A stretch of 64,000 nt of DNA from NCBI GenBank assembly GCA_036013055.1, contig DASCQM010000012.1:203630-267629 (forward strand), given 5' to 3'. Below are positions 9,349 through 18,014 of the stretch, in pieces. The stretch is from SHYR01 sp036013055. GTDB lineage: Bacteria > Chloroflexota > Dehalococcoidia > UBA2979. Both the position numbers and the translations under genes were made by a program. Position 1 is the stretch's first letter. Each line of letters begins with the position of its first letter. A model generated the notes under the pieces. That model was given only the letters and a program-made list of their open reading frames with translations, had not been told where the DNA came from and searched no databases.

Positions 9349-9400
9349 CACCGGACTTCAGCAGCGACGTTTCGCTAGACCTCGACTACCGGCCAGACGG

Positions 9401-10243
9401 CTAGAGCGCGCGGTACGCGCCCGACAGCGCTGTCTGGTCGAACTCGGTCGGCGTCTCGCCGGCGGCGTACTGGTAGAGCGCAGCCTTGAAGATGCCCTCC
9501 ATCGCTGCCACCCCGCCGAGCGCCATGGCGAAGAAGAACGCGCCACCGGCGATGCCGAGAAGGGGGTGGATGAAGAAGAGTATTGCCGACGGGATGAGCG
9601 CGGCGAGCACTGCGAGCATGTAGACGAGCCCGAAGCCGAACGAGGCGGCGAACTGGCGGCCCCAGGTGCGGCTGAACATCTCCTTGGAGCGCTTGAAGGC
9701 CGCGATCGGGCCAAGCTCCTCGGCGACGAGCACCGGAATCACGAAGAACGTCAGGTACGCCCAGACGCCACCGACCATCGAGACGGCGATCTGGCCGAGG
9801 AAGTTGTCCTTCGCCATGTTGCGCAACAGCTGTAGCAGCAGCCCGACCGTCGCCGCGACGATCGCCCAGCCGATGATTGCGGGCAGGTGCCGCAGGGCGT
9901 GGCTGAGGCCGGACGAAATGTTCGGGTCGCTGCCGCGCAGCCGTTCAAGCGCGGCGGAGATCAGGGCGGCGTTGAAGAAGATGCCGATGAACGTGGTGAG
10001 GAAGAAGATCAGGATGCCCATCGTGACGTCGCCGGCCGTCATCGTGGCACCGGGGACCTCGTTCTGAACGTCGTTGTAGCGACCCATCGTCCCCGTCGCG
10101 TTCGCGACGAGCGCGAAGCCACCGACGGTGATCAACATCGCGACTGTGGACATGATCGGGAAGAAGATCAGTTCGCGGTCCTTCTGCAGGACGTGCCAAC
10201 TCATCTTCATCAGTTCAAAGGTGTGACCAATAGTTGCAAACAT
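9401..10243 (-). CDS. DUF6159-like integral membrane protein
   Basis: About 280 residues with some six hydrophobic segments: FFPIMSTVAMLITVGGFAL, MGILIFFLTTFIGIFF, IIGWAIVAATVGLLL, WAYLTFFVIPVLVAEELG, FGFGLVYMLAVLAALIPSA, GIAGGAFFFAMALGGVAA. The N-terminal pattern ELMKMSWHVLQKDRELIFFP and the central VPVLVAEELGP-like stretch are typical of the DUF6159 family, whose function is unknown. The start is uncertain: ATG 10243 fits the family's usual N-terminus and ATG 10255 would add four residues. No clear ribosome site precedes either. Convergent with the lipoprotein gene and divergent from the MscS gene. Confidence 0.78.
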   Translation of the reverse strand: MFATIGHTFELMKMSWHVLQKDRELIFFPIMSTVAMLITVGGFALVANATGTMGRYNDVQNEVPGATMTAGDVTMGILIFFLTTFIGIFFNAALISAALERLRGSDPNISSGLSHALRHLPAIIGWAIVAATVGLLLQLLRNMAKDNFLGQIAVSMVGGVWAYLTFFVIPVLVAEELGPIAAFKRSKEMFSRTWGRQFAASFGFGLVYMLAVLAALIPSAILFFIHPLLGIAGGAFFFAMALGGVAAMEGIFKAALYQYAAGETPTEFDQTALSGAYRAL

Positions 10244-10354
10244 GCGCCAGATCATATCTGAATCGTGATCGCCTGTCGCACGGATTCGGGCGGCTGACTG
10301 CCACTCAGCGCCCGCTTCGGTACGATTCACGGTGAGCGATAGGGGAGAGCACCC

Positions 10355-11500
10355 ATGAATCTGGACTTTGAAGACTTCGACTTCGCGGACGAGCGCGTCG
10401 TTGAGACCCTGATCGCCGCGGGCATCTTCCTCGGCAGCATCGTCGTCGCTCGTGTCGTCGCCGCGCTGCTTCGGCGCATCGTGCACCACTACACGCACGC
10501 CACGCAGACCAAACTCGACGACGATCTCGTCGCCGCTGTGCGCATGCCGCTGATCCTGCTGATCGTCGTCGAGGGGCTCTTCACCGGGCTGCGCGTGCTC
10601 TCGTACCTCGATGACCGCCGCGACCTGATCGATGGCGCCTGGGTCGCGCTCTCGCTGCTGCTCGCTATCGTGACCGCGCAGCGCCTGCTCTCGGCGCTGC
10701 TGACGTGGTACGGCGCATCGGTCGCCCAGCGCACGGCGACCGACTGGGATCAGAAGTCGCTCCCGATGATCCGGCGCGTGCTGAACGTGGCAATCGCCGG
10801 TATCGGCGGTCTGGTGATCCTCGATCAGGTCGGCATCTCGATCAGCCCGATGCTCGCGGGCCTCGGCATCGGCGGGTTCGCGCTCGCGCTCGCGCTACAG
10901 CCGATGCTGGCGAACGTCTTCGCGAGCTCGTACATGCTCTCGGACGGCTCGATCCGCGTTGGTGACTTTATCGATATCGCGGGCGGACCGTCGGGGTGGG
11001 TGGAGGACATCGGCTTCCGCGCCACCCGCATCCGCACGTTCGACAACAACATCATCATCATCCCGAACAACGCGCTGGCGGAGTCGACGGTGACGAACTT
11101 CGACGCTGCTGGTGCGCCCGTCGACGCCGCGATCAGTTGTGGCGTGGCGTACGAAGAGGATCTTGAGCGTGTCGAGGCGATCTGCCTGGAGGTGCTGGAC
11201 GGGATCATCCGCGACATCGACGAGGCCGTCGACGGCGCGGATCCGATCTTCCGCTATCAGCGTTTCGGCGACTCCAACATCGACTTCTTGCTCAAGGTGA
11301 GGGCCCAGACGCGGCGGCACGTCGGCATGGTGACGCATCACATGGTGAAGCGGATTCACGCGCGCCTGAACGCGGAGGGCATCACGATCAACTACCCGGC
11401 GCGCCGGCTGTTCCTGGCTGCTGAGGACACCGACGGCCTCGAACGTCTCGTCGATGATGATGGCGTGCCCGACGGCGGGGAGACGCCCTCGCCGATCTAG
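10355..11500 (+). CDS. MscS family mechanosensitive ion channel
   Basis: 381 residues. Three or four N-terminal membrane helices are followed by the pore helix and beta domain of small-conductance mechanosensitive channels: GIGGFALALALQPMLANVFAS is the TM3 pore region, then IRVGDFIDIAGGPSGWVEDIG and IIIIPNNALAESTVTNF, both family hallmarks. A C-terminal alpha/beta domain (ISCGVAYEEDLERVEAI) follows. It releases solutes on hypo-osmotic shock at the inner membrane. GGGGAG lies upstream of the ATG. The acidic first 13 residues (DFEDFDFADE) are unusual but lie outside the conserved fold. Confidence 0.93.
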   Translation: MNLDFEDFDFADERVVETLIAAGIFLGSIVVARVVAALLRRIVHHYTHATQTKLDDDLVAAVRMPLILLIVVEGLFTGLRVLSYLDDRRDLIDGAWVALSLLLAIVTAQRLLSALLTWYGASVAQRTATDWDQKSLPMIRRVLNVAIAGIGGLVILDQVGISISPMLAGLGIGGFALALALQPMLANVFASSYMLSDGSIRVGDFIDIAGGPSGWVEDIGFRATRIRTFDNNIIIIPNNALAESTVTNFDAAGAPVDAAISCGVAYEEDLERVEAICLEVLDGIIRDIDEAVDGADPIFRYQRFGDSNIDFLLKVRAQTRRHVGMVTHHMVKRIHARLNAEGITINYPARRLFLAAEDTDGLERLVDDDGVPDGGETPSPI

Positions 11501-11517
11501 TCGCGCCCTCGCCCGCC

Positions 11518-13152
11518 CTAGTTTGATCCGCCCGAGTTCGGTCGAACGCCGTCCGCGTCGCCGTTGCGATGGCGGTCGAGTTGCGCGCGCAGTCGCTCAA
11601 GCTGCTCCGGCGTCAGGCGGTCGCGAAGGCTGCCCGGGCCCTCCTGCTCAAGTCGCTCACGCAGCTTCGCACGCGCCTGCTCCTGCAGGTCCTCGCGACG
11701 CTCGCGCAGCGCCTCCTCGTCCGGGCGCTGCCCCGGCTGCTCGCTGGCACCCTCGCTTCGCGGCGACGGGCGCGCGCCCTCGCTGCCCGTGCTCCCGCCG
11801 CCCGGCGTGGCGTTGCCTGACGTCGGCGCGTGCAGCGGCAACGCGCGCTGGCGGGCGGCATCGGTCACGATCACTCGCTCTCGATCCGCGTTCGCCTCCT
11901 GCGCCTGTAGCGCGCGCGCGTTGATCGGCTGCACCCGCAGCTTGCCGTCTTCGACGGTGACGCGAAGCTGCACCTCGACAGCGTCGCCGAGTCGTTCGAC
12001 GGGGACGCTCAGTTCGTTGCCACCAACGGTGAGCACGATCTCGCCGTCACCTTCGCCGATCCGCCGCAGCAGCAGCCGGTAGGTGCCGGGCGTCGGATCG
12101 TGCAGTTCGAGCTGCTGCGATCCGCCATTCGGCCGCGATGTCGCCGCGCCCGCGATCTGCTGGAACGCCACGCCGTCCGGGCGCACGCCGGTCGCCTTGC
12201 CGTTGGGCGCGACGATCGCGGCGGCGTACGGCGCATCGACGGAGAGGCCGAGCGCCTGCTGCGCGCTGGCGCGGCGCTCGACGGCGGAGAGCTGCCGGTG
12301 GCGCTGAGCCCGGCCGACCTCGCCGGGGGCGACGAACGCCTGCTCCGCCCCGGCCTCGAGTTCGACGAGCCCCTCGACGGTGTTCACCACGGTCTCGTCG
12401 GCGTCGATCGCGGTCTCGAAGAGCGTGTGGTGCGCGGTGATCACCGCGTCCGGCGTGCTCACGACGTAGATCGAGCCATCGGCTGCGTCCGCTACGACGT
12501 CGTTCCAGAGCCGTCCGGCGAACTGCTGGAGGCGAATGCGGCGCGTATCGCCAACGCGTGCCATCTCGATCAGTAGCTCGCTGTCGGGCTCGACGCCGAC
12601 CGTCGTGCCGTCGAGGAACGTCAGCAGCGCGCTGCCCTCGCTGTCCGTGCGCAGCCGTGCGCCCTCATCGAGTTGATCGCCGTCCGCGATCGCGACCCAG
12701 CCGGACTCGGTCTGCTGCTCCACGCCGCCCGCGAAGACGCTGACGGTGGAGGCGTATGCGGTCGTCGTGCCCTGGTCGAGCACGAGCGTTGCCGCCAGCG
12801 CCGCGATCGCGAGTACGGCCGCAGCCGATGCGACGACGCCTGCGCGCCCGAGCGCCGGGCCCGCGAAGCTGAGCGCGCCGAAGATCGAGGAGAGCGCGCG
12901 CAACGGCTGCCAGCGTGGCGACTGCTGCGGCGTTTGGCGCAGTTCCGCCATGAAGGCCGCGCGTCGAGCCGGGTCGGGAGTCTGTTCGGTGATGCGTGGC
13001 TCGGCGCGCATTGCGACCGCTGCCTCCAGCAGTGGCTGCAGGCGGTTGGCGAAGTCAGGCCACTCGCTGAGGCAGTCGGCGATCTCGCGTCGACCGCTGG
13101 CGAGGTCGGCGATGCACTGCTCAAGCACGTCTTCGAAGCGAGGCTGGCTCAC
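11518..13152 (-). CDS. FecR-domain membrane protein, probable anti-sigma regulator of the adjacent ECF sigma factor
   Basis: 544 residues. The N-terminal cytoplasmic part (RFEDVLEQCIADLASGRREI to FANRLQPLLEAAVAMR) resembles domains often encoded beside ECF sigma factors. One membrane helix follows (about residues 105-127, SAAAVLAIAALAATLVL). Then comes a FecR-like extracytoplasmic domain (VSVFAGGVEQQTESGWVAI, DGDQLDEGARLRTD, STPDAVITAHHTLFE, VEGLVELEAG), and a low-complexity C-terminus rich in Arg, Glu, Gln and Pro. The GTG start overlaps the sigma-factor stop by 4 bp (GTGA), so translation is coupled. Inferred role: holding or releasing the sigma factor in response to an envelope signal. Confidence 0.85.
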   Translation of the reverse strand: MSQPRFEDVLEQCIADLASGRREIADCLSEWPDFANRLQPLLEAAVAMRAEPRITEQTPDPARRAAFMAELRQTPQQSPRWQPLRALSSIFGALSFAGPALGRAGVVASAAAVLAIAALAATLVLDQGTTTAYASTVSVFAGGVEQQTESGWVAIADGDQLDEGARLRTDSEGSALLTFLDGTTVGVEPDSELLIEMARVGDTRRIRLQQFAGRLWNDVVADAADGSIYVVSTPDAVITAHHTLFETAIDADETVVNTVEGLVELEAGAEQAFVAPGEVGRAQRHRQLSAVERRASAQQALGLSVDAPYAAAIVAPNGKATGVRPDGVAFQQIAGAATSRPNGGSQQLELHDPTPGTYRLLLRRIGEGDGEIVLTVGGNELSVPVERLGDAVEVQLRVTVEDGKLRVQPINARALQAQEANADRERVIVTDAARQRALPLHAPTSGNATPGGGSTGSEGARPSPRSEGASEQPGQRPDEEALRERREDLQEQARAKLRERLEQEGPGSLRDRLTPEQLERLRAQLDRHRNGDADGVRPNSGGSN

Positions 13153-13691
13153 GGCATCCCTCCTGCCGTCTCAATCTCCTTGCGCAGCGACCGCAGCGCG
13201 CGCATCTGGAGGCCGCGCACAGTCACTTCCTTGCGGCCCATGATCTCGCCGATCTCGGCGGCGGACTTCTCCATCATGAAGCGCAGCGTGAGCACCTCGC
13301 GGTGGTCGGGCGTGAGGCGGTCAAGCAGCGCGCGCAGGTAGGCGGTTCGCTCCTGCGCGAGCACGTGGTCCTCCGCCTCGCTATCGACGGCGATCTCGAT
13401 GCCTTCGAGGTCCGTCGTGGGCCGCTGCTTGCGGAATGTGTCGATCACCTGGTTCTTCGCCATTCGGTAGAGCCATGCCTTGAAGGGGACGCCGCGATGC
13501 TCATAGCGCGGGATCGCCTGCCACGCCTTGAGGAAGACCTGCGAGGCGAGGTCCTCCGCCGCGTCGGCGTTGCGCAGCTGGTGCGTGAGGTAGCGCAGGA
13601 TCTCCGGGTGAAAGCGGTCATAGAGCAGTCCGAAGGCATCAGCGTCACCCTCCCGGGCGCGGTCGACGAGAGAGACGACCGCCCGCTCCAT
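13149..13691 (-). CDS. ECF-type RNA polymerase sigma factor
   Basis: About 180 residues. Sigma region 2 covers roughly residues 10-85 (ADAFGLLYDRFHPEILRYL, AEDLASQVFLKAWQAI, FKAWLYRMAKNQVIDTFRK). Region 4 covers about 120-175 (LTPDHREVLTLRFMMEKSA, AEIGEIMGRKEVTVRG). There is no region 1 or 3. ATG 13691 is the first plausible start downstream of the large hairpin at 13798-13840; the frame is open further up but would run through the hairpin. The ribosome site is weak. Overlaps the FecR-type gene by 4 bp, which marks the pair as sigma and anti-sigma. Confidence 0.9.
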   Translation of the reverse strand: MERAVVSLVDRAREGDADAFGLLYDRFHPEILRYLTHQLRNADAAEDLASQVFLKAWQAIPRYEHRGVPFKAWLYRMAKNQVIDTFRKQRPTTDLEGIEIAVDSEAEDHVLAQERTAYLRALLDRLTPDHREVLTLRFMMEKSAAEIGEIMGRKEVTVRGLQMRALRSLRKEIETAGGMP

Positions 13692-13797
13692 ATCAGAAGT
13701 CCCGGCCTCTCCCGGGTCTCTGTTGCTCTCATCTGGTGTAACGATGCTGACGTGGATCCATTCGCTGCCTCTCCACGATAGGGCCGCGCGCTGGGAA

Positions 13798-13840
13798 GCG
13801 AATAGGTGGGCGCCTCCATTGGAGGCGCCCACCTATTCGC
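13798..13840 (-). terminator. Perfect 20-bp inverted repeat, probable terminator
   Basis: Arms at 13798-13817 and 13821-13840 match perfectly over 20 bp with a 3-nt loop (ATT). On the minus strand it begins 9 nt after the stop of the secreted-protein gene and ends about 107 nt before the sigma-factor start. It most likely ends transcription of the secreted-protein gene, but the tract after it (TTCCCAG) is a poor U-run. Its length and perfection are unusual for this window, so a protein-binding or RNA-processing role is also possible. Confidence 0.65.
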
Positions 13841-13848
13841 TGCTCGAG

Positions 13849-14376
13849 CTAGCTCTGACCGTCATCCGGTGCGAACTGACCGGGGTTACCGAAGGGGCGA
13901 CCCTGGCGCAGACCGAAGTCGGACTCGCCGTTCCCGTCCGGGCGCTCCGGGCGTTCCGGCCGGTCGGGGCGCTCGGGCCGCTCGATGCCGAGCGACTCAA
14001 CGATCGCCCGCAGGCCCTCCGGGTTCGACGCCTTCGCCTGCGAGACGATCGCTACGGCGACGGCGTGCTTCGCCCGCTCGACGAGTTCCCCGCCGCCGAA
14101 GACGCTGCACAGCGGGGCGAGCGCCGGCACACCTTCAAGGTTCGCGTCGCAAACGGCTGTCGCGATGCGCAGAACGATCGTGGGGTCGCGGTGCGGACGT
14201 GCGTGCCCGTTCGCGTTCTCGTCGCCTTCACCGCCCGCCTCGGCCGGGAGGTAGTCGGCTGCTGCCGTCGTGCTCGCGTTAGGTGTGCCGCTGGCCGCAG
14301 CCGTCGAAATCAGGCCGGCCGACAGCACCATCGCCATCAGAGCCGGCAGTGCCAGTCCTGTCATCAGTCTTCGCAT
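13849..14376 (-). CDS. Secreted protein of unknown function with Arg-Pro-Glu/Asp repeat tail
   Basis: 175 residues, not recognised as a known family. An N-terminal signal peptide (MRRLMTGLALPALMAMVLSA, Ala-rich to about residue 30) predicts export. The middle (TIVLRIATAVCDANLEGVPA to ERAKHAVAVAIVSQAKAS) is helical with two Cys that may form a disulfide. The tail is a charged repeat, RPERPDRPERPERPDG, followed by a Gly/Phe-rich end. The ATG at 14376 has GAGAGGA upstream and starts a good signal peptide, so it is preferred over the upstream ATG at 14421. Same strand as and upstream of the ECF sigma factor, separated by the hairpin. Confidence 0.7.
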   Translation of the reverse strand: MRRLMTGLALPALMAMVLSAGLISTAAASGTPNASTTAAADYLPAEAGGEGDENANGHARPHRDPTIVLRIATAVCDANLEGVPALAPLCSVFGGGELVERAKHAVAVAIVSQAKASNPEGLRAIVESLGIERPERPDRPERPERPDGNGESDFGLRQGRPFGNPGQFAPDDGQS

Positions 14377-14475
14377 CGTCTGGTGTCCTCTCGTTCGGTG
14401 GTTGGGTTGCATCAGATACAACGCGCCGCCTCACGATCCGTTCGTCGCCGCTTTCGCTCCGGTACCATCGAGCAA

Positions 14476-15885
14476 ATGACGATCGGACCGGACTTCGACG
14501 AGCCCGCGTTGGAGGGCCTGCAGCGGCTGGATGGCGCCGTCAGTCGCGGACAGGCGCGCATCTTCCGCGTGCTCTGGTTCCTCGTGCCGTCGGGCTCGGT
14601 GGCGCGTGACTCGCACTTCCAGCAGCTCCTCGCGTCGCGCTTCCTCACCGACATCGGCCTGCAGGCGCTGCTCTACGGCGCGCTGATCTCCAGCGCGCGC
14701 AGCGGCGACAGCGCCATCGATGCCGCGCTGCTCGGTGTCGCCTACCTGCTGCCGGGCGTGCTGCTGGGGATGTTCGGCGGCATTGTCGCGGACGCGCTGC
14801 CGAAGCGGGTCGCGCTCGCCGGCGCATACCTGACGATGGGCGCGCTGGCGCTGCTGATCCCGTGGTTCTTCGGCACCGACTTCCGCTCGCTGCTCGCGAT
14901 CCTCTTCGCCGTGCGCGTGCTGCACCAGGTCTCGCAGCCGTCCGAGGCATCGGCGGTACCGCTGGTCGCCGACGACGATGAACTGGCGTCCGCGACCTCG
15001 TTCCTCTCGCTCGTCTCCTCGGCCGGGGAGGTCGTCGGCAAGGCGCTCTTCGCGCCGCTGATCGTGCGCGCGTTCGGCGTCAATCCGGTGACCGTGATCG
15101 CGGGCATCTGCTTTCTGCTCTCGGCGACCCGCGTCTTCGACCTGCGCCCGCCGCGACGCGAGCGCGAGGGCGGCCCGGCCGTCGAAGGCGTGACGGCCAG
15201 CATCTCGACGCTCGGCGTGATCCGCTGGCTCGTCACGGAGCGCGCGCAGCTCTGGATGCTGCTACTCGCGGCGCTGGCGAGCACGATCAGCGTGATCCTC
15301 GGCGTGCTCGGCCCGCAGTACACGCGCGACGTGCTGGAGGTCGACCCGGCGAACGCGCTCTACGTCTTCTCGCCGGCGGTGATCGGCCTGCTCGTGGCCC
15401 TCGTCGTGGCACCGATCGCGATCAAGATCTTCCGCGAACGCATTGTCGCCGTCGTGGGTTTCACGATCGTCGCGGTGACGATGAGCGCGCTCGGCTTCAT
15501 CGATCAGGTACGCGAACGAGTACCGTGGTTCCCGGTGATCGACTTGCCGATGGTCGGCGACCGCGTGGAGCTGGCTGCCGAACTCTCGGTCTTCCTCGGC
15601 TTCGGCATGACGCTGGCGGCGACCGCGACCCAGACGTACATCTCGCGCACCGCACCGCTGTCGGTGCAGGGACGCACCTTTGCGTTGCTGGGGACGATGA
15701 AGGACGGCCTGGCGATACCGCCGTTGCTGATACTTGGTGCCGTCGCTGGCGTCGTCGGCGTGCGGCCGGTGCTCGCGTTCGCGCCGATCCTGCTGCTGAC
15801 GCTCGCGATTGGCGTCGATCGGCTCGCCGGCAAGTGGCGCCCGTCGGACGAGCACGACGGCGAGAGCGACCCAGCCGAGGCTTAG
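14476..15885 (+). CDS. MFS transporter
   Basis: 469 residues with about twelve hydrophobic segments. Recognisable MFS elements are GGIVADALPKRVALAG (the loop 2-3 motif), VRVLHQVSQPSEASAVP and SFLSLVSSAGEVVGKALFAP, as in the MFS_3/enterobactin-exporter-like group of small-molecule exporters. The ATG at 14476 is the first start after the divergent secreted-protein promoter; the long open frame upstream is antisense to that gene. The substrate cannot be inferred. Three other MFS genes occur in the window (30658, 35614, 47325). Confidence 0.88.
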   Translation: MTIGPDFDEPALEGLQRLDGAVSRGQARIFRVLWFLVPSGSVARDSHFQQLLASRFLTDIGLQALLYGALISSARSGDSAIDAALLGVAYLLPGVLLGMFGGIVADALPKRVALAGAYLTMGALALLIPWFFGTDFRSLLAILFAVRVLHQVSQPSEASAVPLVADDDELASATSFLSLVSSAGEVVGKALFAPLIVRAFGVNPVTVIAGICFLLSATRVFDLRPPRREREGGPAVEGVTASISTLGVIRWLVTERAQLWMLLLAALASTISVILGVLGPQYTRDVLEVDPANALYVFSPAVIGLLVALVVAPIAIKIFRERIVAVVGFTIVAVTMSALGFIDQVRERVPWFPVIDLPMVGDRVELAAELSVFLGFGMTLAATATQTYISRTAPLSVQGRTFALLGTMKDGLAIPPLLILGAVAGVVGVRPVLAFAPILLLTLAIGVDRLAGKWRPSDEHDGESDPAEA

Positions 15886-15900
15886 CGAGGCAGCGACGGC

Positions 15901-16956
15901 CTACGGATAGAGCGGTGGGCGGTCGAGTCCTGCGCGCTGGTCGTAGCCGAACATCACGTTGAGGTTCTGCAGGGCGTTCCCGCTCTGCCCCTTCATCAGG
16001 TTGTCGATCGAAGCCATCACCACGACGCGCTTGCCGTCCGGGGTGGTCTCCAGCGAGATGTCGCAGTAGTTGGAGCCAGCCGTGCCCTTCAGCGTCGACG
16101 GCGTGTCCAGCACGCGGACGAAGGGGTGGTCGGCGTAGAACTCGCGGTACCGCGCCAGCAGGTCGTCGCGGGTCGCCGTCTTGGTCAGCGCGGCATGCAT
16201 CGTGCTGAGGATGCCGCGCGTGGTGCCGAGCAGGTGCGGCACGAAGTGCAGCGACGCGGGGCCGCCGGAGAGGCTGCCGAGCGTCTCCTGCGCCTCGACG
16301 ACGTGCTGGTGCGCGAAGACGCGGTAGGGCACGACGTTGTCGTTGAGGTGCGAGAAGTGCTGCAGCGGTGCCGGCTTCTTGCCCGCTCCGGAAGAGCCGG
16401 TCAGGCCGTCCACGGTGACGGTGCCATCGACGATCATGTCGTCGGTGAAGAGCGGCGCGAGCCCGAGGATGATGCCGACTGCGAAGCAGCCGGGGTTACC
16501 GGTGATCGGCGAGTCGGCGATCTTGTCGGCGTAGAGCTCCGGGATGCCGAACTGGCTGCGGTCGAAGAGCGCCTCGGACTTGTGCGAGCCATCGGCGATC
16601 GAGGGGTGAGCCGCCGCGTAGCGCCCGTATGCGGCCGAGTCGCCGAAGCGGAAGTCGCCCGAGTAATCGAGGAAGCGCACGCCGGCATCGGCGAGCGCGG
16701 ATGCGTAGCCCTGCGAGACGCCGTCCGGCGTGGCGAAGACGACGATGTCGCAGTCGCTGCCGATGATGTCGTCGTCGGGTGCCTGCACGGTCAGGTCGCA
16801 GCGGTCGATCAGGTGCTGATAGACCTCATCGATGCGACGGCCAGCGTCGTCGCGTGCGATCAGGGAGGCGATCTCGAATTCGGGGTGTGCCAGCAGCAGC
16901 TCGATCATACCGAGCCCGCCGTATCCGGTGGCGCCGATCAGTTGTACGCGGGGCAT
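15901..16956 (-). CDS. argC: N-acetyl-gamma-glutamyl-phosphate reductase
   Basis: 351 residues. Reduces N-acetylglutamyl 5-phosphate to the semialdehyde (third step of arginine synthesis) with NADPH. Rossmann motif LIGATGYGGLGMIELL at the N-terminus. FLDYSGDFRF and the active-site SPITGNPGCFAVG (nucleophilic Cys) are clear, as are TGSSGAGKKP, HFVPHLLGTTRGI and IDNLMKGQSGNALQNLN. Length is normal for the family. The lysine-pathway paralogue LysY is close in sequence and cannot be fully excluded. No other arg gene is adjacent; it is convergent with an MFS gene. Confidence 0.92.
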   Translation of the reverse strand: MPRVQLIGATGYGGLGMIELLLAHPEFEIASLIARDDAGRRIDEVYQHLIDRCDLTVQAPDDDIIGSDCDIVVFATPDGVSQGYASALADAGVRFLDYSGDFRFGDSAAYGRYAAAHPSIADGSHKSEALFDRSQFGIPELYADKIADSPITGNPGCFAVGIILGLAPLFTDDMIVDGTVTVDGLTGSSGAGKKPAPLQHFSHLNDNVVPYRVFAHQHVVEAQETLGSLSGGPASLHFVPHLLGTTRGILSTMHAALTKTATRDDLLARYREFYADHPFVRVLDTPSTLKGTAGSNYCDISLETTPDGKRVVVMASIDNLMKGQSGNALQNLNVMFGYDQRAGLDRPPLYP

Positions 16957-17042
16957 TGCTCAGTCCTCCGCGACTCAGCATAGGGCGCAGCGGCCCAGAG
17001 TGCGCCAAGGCTCACGGACAGCGTGCGTGCTAGCGTCGTCGC

Positions 17043-17585
17043 ATGGCCGACGCGACCTGGCAGGACTTCCTACCGCTCGATGACGCCGCGCTGCTGGCGC
17101 AGTGCGAATTCGACCGCTTTCGTGCCAGCGGCCCGGGCGGGCAGAAGCGGAACGTCACGGAGTCCGCGGTGCGGCTGCGCCACGGGGCGAGCGGGCTGAC
17201 CTCGGAAGCGACGGAGTCGCGATCGCAGCACGAGAATCGCGCCCGCGCGTTGCGCCGACTGCGCATCGCGATCGCGCTCACGCTGCGCGCGCCGATCGTG
17301 CCGCAGGCGCACGCGGCATCCGATGAACTCGCGGCGGCGCTCGGGCCCGGCCTCGGACGTCGCGACGCGCGCTTCTGGCCTGCGGTGGCCGCGCTCCTCG
17401 ACGTGCTTGAGCACTTCGAGTGGAAGCTGAGCAGCGCCGCGAAGCTGCTCGGCGTCACCACGGCCTCCGTCAGCCGGGTGCTGGAGAGCGACGTGGTGGT
17501 GCTACGCGCGGCGAACGAGCGCCGTCGGGCGCTGGAGCTGAAACCGCTGCGAGTCTCGAAGCAGCGAGGCTCGCGGCGTCGCTAG
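17043..17585 (+). CDS. Release-factor-like GGQ protein
   Basis: 180 residues. The N-terminal RF-1-type domain has the GGQ motif in FRASGPGGQKRNVTESAVRL (residues about 22-41), which triggers peptidyl-tRNA hydrolysis on the ribosome in release and rescue factors. There is no codon-recognition domain. The basic tail of ArfB is replaced by a helical C-terminus with a helix-turn-helix-like stretch (SSAAKLLGVTTASVSRVL) and a basic end (KPLRVSKQRGSRRR). It resembles a stand-alone family of release-factor-like proteins whose role, rescue or otherwise, is not settled. The stop overlaps the convergent gene by 4 bp. Confidence 0.82.
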   Translation: MADATWQDFLPLDDAALLAQCEFDRFRASGPGGQKRNVTESAVRLRHGASGLTSEATESRSQHENRARALRRLRIAIALTLRAPIVPQAHAASDELAAALGPGLGRRDARFWPAVAALLDVLEHFEWKLSSAAKLLGVTTASVSRVLESDVVVLRAANERRRALELKPLRVSKQRGSRRR

Positions 17586-17929
17586 TCCGGCTCGCTCGCC
17601 GGTGGATCGTCAGATGCAGGATCGTCGGAGGCGGGATAGTCAGGCGCGGGGTTGCCGGGCGTGGCGTCGCCCGGTGGAGTGTCGTCGGGCAGAGGATCGT
17701 GGTTGAAGATTCCGCTTGCGCGCAGCAATTCGTAGCGCGCCCACTTCTCGTCGCTGTGTGCCGCGACCGACCAGCGCTCAAGCAGCGCCGCGTAGCCGGC
17801 TCGCGTGCTGCCCTCGTCCATCAGCGCGGCGACCTCCGCCATCAAATGGTCGCGATGGAGCGAGGTGAGGTTTCCGTACCACGGCAACTTTCCGAGCACG
17901 CGCTCAAGACGGACTGTTTCGCTGTTCAT
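17582..17929 (-). CDS. Small protein of unknown function with Asp/Pro-rich tail
   Basis: 115 residues, not recognised. The first about 75 residues look like a helical globular domain (VLGKLPWYGNLTSLHRDHLM, MDEGSTRAGYAALLERW, SDEKWARYELLRASGIF). The rest is a low-complexity acidic tail of Asp, Pro, Ala and Ser (DDPASDDPPASEPD). No signal peptide or membrane segment. Convergent with the release-factor-like gene (4-bp overlap) and 85 bp upstream of clpS on the same strand. Confidence 0.6.
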   Translation of the reverse strand: MNSETVRLERVLGKLPWYGNLTSLHRDHLMAEVAALMDEGSTRAGYAALLERWSVAAHSDEKWARYELLRASGIFNHDPLPDDTPPGDATPGNPAPDYPASDDPASDDPPASEPD

Positions 17930-18014
17930 CGGTAAACACCCTCACACCCGATCTTCGGATCACCGATTGTGGTTCCGCAGGGGTGTATCCGGATTGAGTT
18001 GAACGCGAACCTGT

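Noticed and set aside
13723..14475. Upstream extension of the MFS gene frame by 251 codons
   Set aside because: It crosses the long hairpin and runs antisense to the secreted-protein gene; the MFS homology starts after ATG 14476.
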